NCBI GenBank assembly: GCA_900542525.1
Contig: UQNZ01000002.1
Location: 1-64,000 of the forward strand
Origin: an uncultured Eggerthella sp.
GTDB taxonomy: Bacteria > Actinomycetota > Coriobacteriia > Coriobacteriales > Eggerthellaceae
Reading direction: 5' to 3'
Length of the DNA stretch: 64,000 nt
A model generated the notes under the pieces. That model saw only the letters and a program-made list of their open reading frames with translations. It was not told where the DNA came from and searched no databases. Below are positions 34,673 to 43,377 of this stretch, one piece after another (within the stretch, counting starts at the first letter, position 1; the number at the start of each line of letters is the position of its first letter). Both the position numbers and the translations under genes were made by a program.

Positions 34673-36138
34673 CTATCTTCTTTTGAATCGACACTTCCTA
34701 TTTTTGCTCGTAGGCGGCGCGGTTGCCTCAACTATGCCGTCGTCTAATAGCTCTCTAATACGATTGCGAGCTTGATTAATTGTTAGACCGCCCATCTCGC
34801 CAAGCTCATGTATTGATAGTTCCCCATACTCCAACAAGGGAGAGACTATTGTCGCTTCGCCGGTATCACGCTTTGACTGCTTCGTGCTGTCATTCGGACG
34901 ATAAAGCACTGCACGAAAATGGTCTATCGCAGGACGAAAGTCTGGCCTTCTTAAGTGTCGCTTAAGCATTTCGTTGATCATGAGAAGGATCCCCGTTCCG
35001 CTCCCTTCAGCTGAAGAACCAACTGTACTTGAAAGATTAGAAAGTGACAGAAGACGCATAAGGGTGGCATTACGGCAGCAAGATCTTCCGTCAGCAAGAT
35101 TTGCTCGCGATTTTCCTCCCCGCAGCCCTCCAGGATTTACAACCTCAACTCGATCCTCATATATATCAATAAAAATCGCCTCGCCTTCGAAGCGACTGTC
35201 ATAATCCCTATGGATAAGAGCGTTCGCTATCGCTTCGCGCAAAACTTCAACAGGTATCTCGAGTTCATCTTCTCGCCCAATACCTTGAACAGTAGCTATG
35301 CGTCTTAGATTTTTAGAAACCGTCTCTATGACTCCTTCAAGCATTTCGCCAATAGTACCCTCGCATATGACACGATCCATGAAGCGAACGCTGCTATCAG
35401 AAGCCTTCTCCGAACCTAAATGAACAGCAACATCTACATGGAGTTTCGGAAAAAACTGCTGCGAGTAATACCCCGCAACCAATAGCCCAGCCTTCGTTAC
35501 ACATTGTTGCCCATCTACAAAATTCAGTCTTTTAAGCTTTGTTACTAGATCATTTGCATTAAGTAAGGCACGTAGTGTATTTTCCTCGGTCTTGGAAAAG
35601 TCTGAACGTATATTTCCTCATTCAGGTCTTCAATAGATGCTCCCACAACGCTCGCCCGATCAGGTCCTGTATTTATACAGGCGTTTTACAGCAAGCATAC
35701 TTCGTTAGCTGACAGTGGAATATCTGCGTCATTGATACGTTTATAGCTTCCACTTTGAACCCCTCTTTTTTATATGACACGGTTTGCAAGACAGATCGAG
35801 CTCATCAGTCCGAATGATCAGAAGCTGGGCGTTGTCAAATTCGCAAGGAGTAATTGAATAATGCGGGGGTATAAGACGTCCTTCTTCTCCAGAATCCCCT
35901 ATCCCCGCAACAAATTGATCCCTTACTCTGTACAAATCAAACTCTTCGACGGGCACAAATCCATTGCCTCACTCAAGCCCAGAATAATATCTCCACCTTC
36001 AGTGTTAGCAAAGGCGCTTACGGTCTCCCAAATATCCTTAGAGAGATCATGGGCGCATTCTTTTACTTCGCAAGTTCCGTCGTCTCTTCCTTGTTGCCGA
36101 AGGCGCATTATTGTTGCATCTAAATTACAGACTGACAT
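34673..36138 (-). pseudogene. AlbA_2/Schlafen-like ATP-binding regulator, multiply frameshifted
   Basis: The remains can be read in order on the minus strand. From about 36138 comes an AlbA_2 start (KECAHDLSKDIWETVSAFAN, GGDIILGLSEA), with a frameshift near 35940. VPVEEFDLYRVRDQF continues to about 35741, with another shift. YKRINDADIPLS then meets a stop near 35690. IEDLNEEIYVQTF is followed by a shift to FSKTEENTLRALL. The last open part (34673-35482) has REAIANALIHRDY, VEVVNPGGLRGG and a winged helix near the C-terminus. A family member of about 460 residues with DNA-binding and ATP-binding parts is thus broken at least four times. It forms the left border of the decayed patch. Confidence 0.85.
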
Positions 36139-36833
36139 CAATCCCCGATCACTCACTAACTGTCACTCATAATTACAAGTGACGGTTCAATTACTGCAAG
36201 TGATAAACTGTTATTTTTATTCGACGAAGCAGCAGTATACATATTGAAAGCGTCTTTCACTTACAATCCATCACTAACAATTACCGCTGATATAAGTATT
36301 CTTGTGATTGATCTCTACCTGGCAACTGTTGTGCCAATCAGTATCGGCGCTTCAGTGCTCGATAATCTCAGAGTTAAGACTCGGAGACACCAACGAAAGT
36401 TTGTCCTAAATACCTAATAGCGGATTGACGAATGTGGTCTATATTGAATCGGAGGTTAAACCTTAGCAAGACTCCTTGAGAGCCTTCTCGTGTTCGCCTA
36501 GGGATCGCACTTCTCGATTCTCGACGAACTGTGATGCTCGCCATATCCGATGCGCCACGCAACGACTATGCGCAAAAAGGAATCCATGCGGACTCTGTAG
36601 AGATACTGGTTCTCGGATTCCATGTCACCAAGGCCTTCAGTCAGACTAGCTCTCCCGAAAAATATCTCAGAAAGATCGGCACTCATAAGGAATGTCGAGA
36701 ACATCGGCCAAAAGATAGACATCGCATCCGTACTCATCGCGGTAGCGCCTGATGGAGAAATGGATGTTACCGACTTCGATCGCAAGGGTGCGATCTCACG
36801 CATCATGAGCGTTAAGGTCATCTGGCTTTAGGG
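36139..36833. other. Intergenic, decayed sequence
   Basis: About 700 bases with no gene I can support. The first 170 bases, upstream of the AlbA pseudogene, are AT-rich with several TCACT/AGTGA words, including two TCACTTG copies 21 bp apart on the minus strand. The right half (36500-36830) has short open frames on both strands with no recognised similarity; it may be an old gene fragment. Confidence 0.5.
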
Positions 36834-37263
36834 CTAGCGCATTAAGACCACGCCATAGAGCTTTGGCTTAATGCCCGAGAAGATGTTAGCGATCTGGCGC
36901 GGAATGGGCTTCTCGATATGCTGATACGGCCCATAGCTGTTCGAGCAGTTCGAGACAGTCGCCAGCACCCCATACGTGCGATACCACGTGCGCACCAGAA
37001 GATCCGATGCCGCCGTGTTAGAAGAATAAGGACTGCTCGGATGATAGAGGCTTTCCTCTGTGAACTTGGCAGGATCATCGAGTGCTAGACCTCCATACAC
37101 TTCATCGGTCGAAATATGGTGAAACCGCACGTTATGCTTATGCGTAGCCTCAAGAAGCGTGTATGCTCCCTCGACATTCGTACGCAAAAATGATGAAGAA
37201 CCCGCGATCGAATTATCGTTATGGGACTCTGCAGCAAAATGAACGACAGCATCCGCGTTCTTC
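36834..37263 (-). pseudogene. rfbB: dTDP-glucose 4,6-dehydratase fragment (copy 1)
   Basis: The frame encodes about 140 residues from the middle of RmlB: ADAVVHFAAESHNDNS, FHHISTDEVYG, the catalytic-loop region YHPSSPYSSNTAASD and GPYQHIEKPIPRQIAN, ending at KLYG plus a few unrelated residues. The catalytic Tyr is kept, but the Lys of the YxxxK motif is changed (YSSNTAASD where the intact copy has YSSTKAASD). The Rossmann N-terminus and C-terminal third are missing. Its 5' edge abuts the stop of the RelA/SpoT-like gene. It is diverged from both the copy at 43378 and the intact copy at 57423. Confidence 0.88.
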
Positions 37264-38280
37264 TCATGAACCCACGCTCAATATTTCTTTAAGCTGATTA
37301 AGAAACAGTGAGATATCAGAAAAATAATTCGGATAGGCCGCTTGTATTTCTTCAAGTGAATTCGCCTGTACAAGAAGAATAACCTCGTTGTCTTCAGCAT
37401 CCTCTTCGGCTCTTGAATAATCTGATGGCGCTTGATTCATCTCCTCTGAACCAAACGGCCTTATCGTAATAAACTGACTATCGTAATTAAAAGTAATTAG
37501 AAAAGCATGCGAGTCAGCAAGATCCTCTGTGGATTGGATAAAGGACACAGATCGCGAGAACCCTTCAAGCCATGAGATAATATGAACGGAACTCTCAATC
37601 CTCTTCAACTCTGCAATCTTAACCTGGATATCGTTCAAGTCAAGACCGTCTTTAAGATTGCCTACTTCGACCTGTGCAAATAATTCTGATACCAAAAGAA
37701 AAAAGCGCTTTTCGGCTTCAGTTCCTCCACCAAACTTCATTTTAGGTCCCGGTCGGAGATCATATGATTCGACCGCTGTTGACCACGCATGTTGCAAACT
37801 GGAACGAACTTGCACCTCAACTCGCAAACAAGATACACCAGCTTGTACAGCATCACACCTGTGAAGCGTATGAACACCCCGATACCCATCTTTTTTCGGC
37901 TCAGATATATAATCTTTCTTTCGACAAAAACCAGGTTGCGCTTCTAAGGTCTGCACAGCAGAGGTAATGTCAGAAAACTCTGGTAAAACGAGGCGACATC
38001 CCGCAATATCATCGAGAGTTTTAAGGTCGTGAGTAAAACCTGGGCGTCTGAGTTTTTCGATAATGGTTTCAACTCGCTTTAACCGTCCAGCCACATAAGC
38101 GCCAGGAAAATCTTTGGCAACTTCACTCACTACTTCAAGCATCTCTTTGAGCGGTTCGCCATGGATCGCCCTCCAAGCACCGATGATCACAAAATCCTCG
38201 ATTGCCTCACCCTTCTTGGATGACGAAGCAACTCGCTCTCCTGCTCTAGAGACCTGATGTTTTGAATAAGGAAAATTCAC
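37264..38280 (-). CDS. RelA/SpoT-domain nucleotidyltransferase, probable ToxSAS/PanT toxin
   Basis: The 338-residue protein has a synthetase-type RelA/SpoT domain (about 60-200): AYVAGRLKRVETIIEKL, LDDIAGCRLVL, PKKDGYRGVH and VEVQVRSSLQHAW, so the nucleotide-binding and catalytic segments are present. There is no hydrolase (HD), TGS or ACT domain. Small alarmone synthetases of this kind include toxins that make (pp)pApp or pyrophosphorylate tRNA 3' ends. The upstream gene encodes a Panacea protein, the known antitoxin type for such toxins. GTG 38280, four bases after the antitoxin stop, is the best start by position; its ribosome site is weak, and earlier starts would overlap the antitoxin. 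The C-terminal 140 residues are unassigned. Confidence 0.82.
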   Translation of the reverse strand: MNFPYSKHQVSRAGERVASSSKKGEAIEDFVIIGAWRAIHGEPLKEMLEVVSEVAKDFPGAYVAGRLKRVETIIEKLRRPGFTHDLKTLDDIAGCRLVLPEFSDITSAVQTLEAQPGFCRKKDYISEPKKDGYRGVHTLHRCDAVQAGVSCLRVEVQVRSSLQHAWSTAVESYDLRPGPKMKFGGGTEAEKRFFLLVSELFAQVEVGNLKDGLDLNDIQVKIAELKRIESSVHIISWLEGFSRSVSFIQSTEDLADSHAFLITFNYDSQFITIRPFGSEEMNQAPSDYSRAEEDAEDNEVILLVQANSLEEIQAAYPNYFSDISLFLNQLKEILSVGS

Positions 38281-38284
38281 AGAG

Positions 38285-38746
38285 TTATCTGAAAAGAGGA
38301 TTCGTGCAGTTTGACGATGAATAATACGTCTGGATTGATTCAATCGGTATTAAATTATTGGAGCGCTCAGTAGGCTGAAGACCCCGTCGAGCATCAACCC
38401 ATGGTCTCTCACCATGAGTCAATTCGCTCAATTCCGATCCCGTTCTATCGCCTAAAATAGCTAAGACGTGCAAGACAGCTTCCTTTTCCGCTGGTGCTAA
38501 GCCAGACGGAGGGCGATCGAAATTAACATCACCTAGCGACACAACAGATTGTCCTCTATGCGCAGCATAAAGCGCTGGAACAACAGGACCGTTAACCCAA
38601 GCCTCAATCCTTTGAGAAAACAAGGGAGTTCGATATTTCACCAGGTAATACGCCTGAGAATAATAAACGAGCTTTTGTAACTTCATGGTAGAAGTATTCC
38701 CAGTTTCTTTGAGAATATGACTAGCAACATCAATTACATGAGCCAT
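38285..38746 (-). CDS. Panacea-domain (SocA-like, DUF4065) antitoxin
   Basis: The 153-residue protein is almost entirely a Panacea domain: MKLQKLVYYSQAYYLVKY (about 21-38), RIEAWVNGPVVPALYAAHRG (about 46-65) and SELSELTHGERPWVDARRG near the C-terminus. These are the hallmark segments of the domain. Panacea proteins neutralise many unrelated toxins by direct binding, including RelA/SpoT-type toxins. AAAGGAGGGG precedes the ATG. The toxin gene follows within four bases, the standard antitoxin-first order. No DNA-binding domain is visible, though a perfect palindrome lies just upstream. Confidence 0.87.
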   Translation of the reverse strand: MAHVIDVASHILKETGNTSTMKLQKLVYYSQAYYLVKYRTPLFSQRIEAWVNGPVVPALYAAHRGQSVVSLGDVNFDRPPSGLAPAEKEAVLHVLAILGDRTGSELSELTHGERPWVDARRGLQPTERSNNLIPIESIQTYYSSSNCTNPLFR

Positions 38747-39203
38747 GTTTTACCCCTCCTTTTATCATCGAATTAAGCAGTATCATTTAGATTTGAAATG
38801 ATACTACAAAGAATTGAAGTATTTTTGTAGCCATGCCTGTTACAGGTAATTGGCTCTTCATAGAATTGCTTTTTATGATAGCTGATTCTCAAAAACAAGC
38901 CTGTGCTTTTCTTGATCCAATCCTATTCACAACACGCTTTGATCGGCATAGGAGAGTCCAATGTATCCGTTTACCTCAATGTCGGCATCCCTAAATGTCG
39001 AGCTGTGAGTTGACGGATACATATATGTTGCCCCTCGCGATTTACTTCGATCGGACAAGCTTCGCTCAACTACTAGTACATGAAGATTTCTAAAAAGGCA
39101 TCCAGGATCGCCCGCCGAATCCAGCCACACGCCTTGAGTTCAGTCCTATAGATTTGGAGATGCTCTTTTTGAGGAGTTCTAACGATTTGGCTCAGATGTT
39201 TTA
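38747..39203. other. Intergenic region upstream of the Panacea-toxin pair
   Basis: About 457 bases. The first 60 hold the ribosome site, palindrome and probable promoter of the toxin-antitoxin pair. The rest has only a 67-codon minus-strand frame (38927-39130) with no recognised similarity and no ribosome site; I do not call it a gene. Confidence 0.5.
38779..38805 (-). promoter_or_regulatory. Palindromic operator candidate of the Panacea-toxin operon
   Basis: AGTATCATTT (38779-38788) and AAATGATACT (38796-38805) form a 10-bp perfect inverted repeat with a 7-bp spacer, 33 bases before the antitoxin ATG. There is no U-run, so it is not a terminator. A TTGTAG hexamer at its upstream flank and GATACT/ATGATA within it suggest that it overlaps the core promoter. 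Confidence 0.65.
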
Positions 39204-40040
39204 TTATCGCAAACGGATGCCGCTTTCTTCTAGACGCGCATTAGGATTGAATTTCTCTAGAAGGGTTTTTACAACAACGCAATTTCCTTCTGAAATTTTT
39301 GGACTAAGCATCACCTCCATCTTACTGAAGGCTTCATCGCTTAACTCCAAATCCAAAAACGGAAAGGGCTGCTCGAAATCATGCTCTAGAAACTGCTGAG
39401 CGCAACGCCTAAGATCTTCTTCTACCTCAATACCTTTTTCCATGCTTCTTATCCTAAATGCAGAGAATTGATATCTGTACTCCTTCTGAAAACTCCAACT
39501 TTTAGCCTTATGTTTTCCAATATGAGCGATAGCAATACTCACTGCTGGACAAAGTTTGCCATGCTCGTCTTCAGCTTGCTCTTCGGTCAAAACCTCAGGG
39601 TAAAGCTTTGCTCTATCGGATGTGTACTCTATTTCTCTGAGCATAGATTTCTGCCCCGCAAACATTAACTCAGGTGAAACAATACCTTCTTTTTTTGTGA
39701 ACTCTAGACCTAGAACTGGTCTCTCCTTATCCACTTCCACCGTACTCTTCTCTTTGAACGGAAACAGTGGCAAACCTATCCTCACTCCAGCAAACTCGGA
39801 AGCATACATCTTCCACATGGGAATACTCTCAGTTTTTTCATTGGTCCAACAGCTAACAAAAAAGCAATTAGTGACATTATTTCCGTCAGCCGTCAAGCAC
39901 TCGTCAGGATCGTCAAGAGTATTAAGCGGCATAAACCTAATTGATTGATTTTTTAGAATTAGAGCAAGCTTATCGACAGATGTATAATGGAATAGTTGAT
40001 AATTTGAGATATCTATATTATTTGGCGTTTGTTTGCTCAA
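39204..40040 (-). CDS. DUF2971 domain protein
   Basis: The 278-residue soluble protein starts with the family pattern LFHYTSVDKLALILKNQSI (about 16-34), LNTLDDPDEC, FVSCWTNEKTESIPMWKMYA and GVRIGLPL, the core of DUF2971. The following part has KAKSWSFQKEYRYQF, another common motif. The biochemical function is unknown; these proteins are frequent in accessory and defence-rich regions. TTG 40040 is preceded by AAGGA nine bases away. It is a single gene, AT-rich like its neighbours. Confidence 0.8.
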   Translation of the reverse strand: MSKQTPNNIDISNYQLFHYTSVDKLALILKNQSIRFMPLNTLDDPDECLTADGNNVTNCFFVSCWTNEKTESIPMWKMYASEFAGVRIGLPLFPFKEKSTVEVDKERPVLGLEFTKKEGIVSPELMFAGQKSMLREIEYTSDRAKLYPEVLTEEQAEDEHGKLCPAVSIAIAHIGKHKAKSWSFQKEYRYQFSAFRIRSMEKGIEVEEDLRRCAQQFLEHDFEQPFPFLDLELSDEAFSKMEVMLSPKISEGNCVVVKTLLEKFNPNARLEESGIRLR

Positions 40041-40412
40041 TGTTTAAAATCCTTCTTTGCGTCTAACAATTTATTAATAATTGATCAGAAGATCAGCTTA
40101 AAAACCAAAATGAACCATAAAAGAAATAGGGTATCCATATAGCCTTTATTGAACACACTTTTATCCTATAATCTATATTTACAGTGTGTATCGTTTTAGC
40201 AAATATACCCAGTCACAAACAACAAACTTTAACAATGCACTAAGCCTCTGTCGCATTCTGCTAATAAGTATAATTCGACAAAACTTTACCAACTTTGACA
40301 AATCTTTGGAAATGAGCGTTCAACCCCAAAGCTGTTTTCTTTGATGCTCAACTACAGCCATCCATCTTCCTTTAGCTAATCCATTTCTTACGCATGCCAT
40401 AATTCACGCAAT
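40041..40412. other. Intergenic, AT-rich
   Basis: 372 bases between the DUF2971 start and the end of the broken unknown gene. No gene, hairpin or repeat stands out. Confidence 0.5.
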
Positions 40413-41467
40413 CTATAATTGAGACCTATAACGATTAACCACATAGGCTAACCTGCGTTTCCAACCGGGACGATGCACAATGCGTTCAAATCCAGCAGGA
40501 TTTTTCAACAATTCTGTTCGACTAAGCTTGCTGAGATTTTCCCAGTCCCCGAACATCACATACAGAGCATTTCCGTATCTAACGTTTTCAAAAACAACCA
40601 AGTCGTCTGCAAATTGAGCACCATAGTATGCTGTAGTTCCCATGTTTATTCCACGAATAATTCTTTCAGGTTTTAAGCTTTGTAAAACATGGAAGCGTTC
40701 AATAACTAATTCGGGTACAGGCTCAGAATGCTTATCGGTTACTATTCGGGCAAATTCTCTATCGCTAATACCTTGAGGCAATATCTCCCAATTCACTGTG
40801 CGTGTTTTAAGGATCTCTTCTTTACTGACATCGGCAGGAAAACATCAGAACAACCAGTAGTCTGCTGCATGAGATTTATTCCCAAAAGAAGCTGTTTTCT
40901 AAAATCTGTTTCCTCTGGATCGAAAAGATAGTCTAATTCGAAAGAGAACAGAATAGCATTCAAATCTTCTACTGCTCTTTCAATTGTGATCTTCATCCTG
41001 GCTTCTAGGGGGCCCACGACTTCACGCTGGTAACATTCTCGTGTATAGCCCATCTCATGAGAACCTTTTGCCCAATCTCCAAAATTAGGCACTTCGACTG
41101 AAAAATATCGACTAATTTTCGGCAGATCTCGCCTGACTATTTCCCAGCCTTCAATGTTTCTTCGCGCCCACACCCCATCATCTAATGCAGGAATAATGTT
41201 TTGTTCTGGAATGTGCAAATTACCGGACTCAAAATAAATGCCCACAGAGGTAAAAAGACCTTGTTGGATCTGATGAACAGGTACTTCACGTGCCGATGCA
41301 ACTTTTATCGCACCGCCTTTGAACTGATTTAGCTTGGCATCAATCGATATAGGGATTTTCCTATAGCTTTGCTTCCAAGGGCGTTTGAACCGTTTGCGCT
41401 TTTTGTTTAATGACGAATCTTGGTTTCCTTCAGACGGAAACCAAGTATTATTAGCACCAGTAGACAT
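40413..41467 (-). pseudogene. Unrecognised protein of about 350 residues, split by one frameshift
   Basis: ATG 41467 has AAAGGAG five bases upstream. The first frame runs 224 codons to a stop at 40793; the second (127 codons) overlaps it and continues the same protein in the -1 frame. Reading across near 40830 gives DVFLPDVSKEEILKTRTVNWEIL, a smooth join that suggests loss of one G. The protein has no membrane segment. Its C-terminal part (NVRYGNALYVMFGDWENLSKL, ERIVHRPGWKRRL) looks like a conserved fold, but I do not recognise the family. No slippery heptamer is seen. The second part also has its own GTG overlapping the first stop, so two coupled chains are possible. Confidence 0.6.
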
Positions 41468-41514
41468 AACTACTCCTTTACATTAAGATTTCTCGAACAT
41501 TGACTGTACTTAAT

Positions 41515-41610
41515 GCAAGGTGTGCAATAATAGAGATGGGTTTGTGCTCTAATACTGCGCACCTTGCACGCGATGGGTTCCCCAAAACACATCGCGTGCG
41601 CTATTTTTCA
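41515..41610 (+). ncRNA. Candidate small RNA or structured leader
   Basis: Two hairpins fill this spacer. GCAAGGTGTGC (41515-41525) pairs with GCGCACCTTGC (41557-41567) through 11 pairs, one of them G-U. GCACGCGATG (41566-41575) pairs perfectly with CATCGCGTGC (41590-41599) and is followed by CTATTTTTC on the plus strand, a terminator-like end. A TTGACT box lies at 41500-41505. Both flanking genes are on the minus strand, so a plus-strand terminator here points to a separate transcript. Confidence 0.4.
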
Positions 41611-41614
41611 AGAA

Positions 41615-42034
41615 CTACATTGACCATTTGTTGCTCGCCTCACTTTTCTTTTTTCCCGAATATATCGGACTCGCTTCGTGTAAATCGAAAATAATTGCTC
41701 GGTCAATCTCTGAGTACACTCCTTTTACTTTCATTCCCATTTGCTCGATATTCCATCCCATCATTCTTTCAAATGTAGCGATGAGATCGTTGTTGTTCCA
41801 TCTCACACCGTTTGAAGTATCTCTTCCTTTTTGATAGAAGCGTTTCGTATCGTTTTCTTCATAATCTCTTGCCACAATTGCAAATCGACCTCCAGCACGA
41901 TCGATCATTGGGATTGTAAAAGGAGGACAGCCCAGTTTTTCGACGGCAGTCTTGTTAAATGCTACGCCATTTTTCGTAACAGACATTGTTGGCGTCCCTG
42001 TTACAAGCTTGATAGGCTCAAATCCTTCTAGCAT
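41615..42034 (-). CDS. Conserved-looking hypothetical protein
   Basis: The 139-residue soluble protein has no signal peptide. Segments such as NGVAFNKTAVEKLGCPPF, GGRFAIVARDYEEND, GVRWNNNDLIATFERMMGW and AIIFDLHEASPIY look like a small alpha/beta domain; I do not recognise the family. GAGG lies seven bases before the ATG. It precedes the broken gene at 40413-41467 with a 147-bp structured spacer between them; the two may have formed one unit. Confidence 0.6.
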   Translation of the reverse strand: MLEGFEPIKLVTGTPTMSVTKNGVAFNKTAVEKLGCPPFTIPMIDRAGGRFAIVARDYEENDTKRFYQKGRDTSNGVRWNNNDLIATFERMMGWNIEQMGMKVKGVYSEIDRAIIFDLHEASPIYSGKKKSEASNKWSM

Positions 42035-42668
42035 CTGATTTCCTCATTTCTCAATTTTCTGTCCTCACTTTTCTTTTTTCTATTTTACTACTCTGATAAT
42101 CCTAATCAAAGCTTTACTTTTCTACTTGGGATTTTTAAGTAAAGACTGTAATGATTAACAAATAAAGCTCAATTGTGCTTAGAAGATTGAATCCTCCATT
42201 GAGCATACAATAGTTCTATTTTCATATATTTTATTTGAGCTGAATACTTACAGTCTGAAAAACGAGATAAAATGATATCGCAGTAGACAGTGAATTCTAC
42301 CCATTTGAGAATGCTGGTTATATTAGATTTTTGGTTATCTAAAAATGATTATATTAATAATCTCATCTGGAAGTATTTTATGACGATTCATATCAAAGAT
42401 CATAAACATATCAATTTATGTCAATTCTTTTACTACATGCCTGCGATACGCTGTCGATATAATTCTCGAAGGACAATATCAAAACAATAAGGTGCGTTTG
42501 ATAAAGGATTGCGTAACTGCTGCAAGCTTTTTTGCAATCGACAACTACCTATTACTATAATCTCACATCATGCTTGCTGCTGTTTTAAGCGAAATCAAGC
42601 AAACCCTCTAAATTTTCGAACAATTTATGACCGAAGCTGCACAAAACGAAACTACTGATAAACTAAAA
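42035..42668. other. Intergenic, strongly AT-rich
   Basis: About 630 bases with no gene I can support. It contains the promoter area of the 41615-42034 gene and long A/T runs, and may include decayed sequence from insertion of the accessory patch. No repeat or terminator stands out. Confidence 0.5.
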
Positions 42669-43249
42669 TCAAAGCTCTGTAAGTCCCAGATGAATCTTGT
42701 CCTTCTCACTCAAGATGATCTTGGTCGGCTCGAACTTGGCATCGCCATCGAGCGCTGGCCACTCGATTCCGGTAGCAGGGTCGTTCCACATGAGTCCGCC
42801 TTCATCATTGGGATGGTAGACATCATCGCATTTGTAGCAAAACTCGGCAGTATCGGACAAAACAAGGAAGCCATGTGCGAACCCGCGAGGAATAAAAACT
42901 GACGCTTGTTCTCAGCAGAAAGCACTACGCCCTCCCACTTGCCATACGTCGGGCTATCTTTACGCAGGTCAACCGCAAACATCAAAAACCTTGCCTGAAA
43001 CGACACGCACGAGCTTCGCCTGCGGATGCTCGATCCGAAAAGGCAATCCGCGCAGCACGCCACGCGTCGAAGACGATTGATTATCCTGCACAAACTCGCA
43101 GTCAATCCCGCCGGCAATAAAATCAGGGCGTTTATATGTCTCCATGAAATAGCTGCAATCATCGCCATAGGCTTTTACTTCGACGATCTTCATGCCTTCG
43201 ATAGAAGTATCCGTGAATATAAAATTTCCAAAATAACCTGATCAGACAT
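42669..43249 (-). pseudogene. rfbC: dTDP-4-dehydrorhamnose 3,5-epimerase, frameshifted
   Basis: Reading from ATG 43249 the protein is recognisable in pieces. MSDQVI shifts within 10 codons to NFIFTDTSIEGMKIVEVKAYGDD. This runs to SGKVFDV near 42980, shifts to FAVDLRKDSPTYGKWEGVVL, then shifts again near 42860 to LSDTAEFCYKCDDVYHPNDE and on to the normal C-terminus. The catalytic His region (SSSTRGVLRGLP) is present, but at least three frameshifts prevent translation. No intact rmlC is in the window, so this locus cannot make dTDP-rhamnose by itself. Confidence 0.9.
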
Positions 43250-43377
43250 GGTTGTTCCTTTCAATGCGCCCCGTCTAACAAAAACTCCAATGCCTGCCGC
43301 TAGCTGCCAATAAATTTGCCACAAGAGAGATTGACCACAATCGCCAAAATCGAAACGCCCGGTCGTCAAACAGTTAG

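Noticed and set aside
36374..36831. Several 60-107-codon frames on both strands
   Set aside because: No ribosome sites, no recognised motifs, and mutually overlapping; treated as decayed sequence.
38927..39130. 67-codon minus-strand frame
   Set aside because: No ribosome site, no recognised similarity, and odd composition; not supported as a gene.
40793..40840. Programmed ribosomal frameshift in the unknown gene
   Set aside because: No slippery heptamer or downstream pseudoknot is visible at the junction; a one-base deletion explains the smooth join better.
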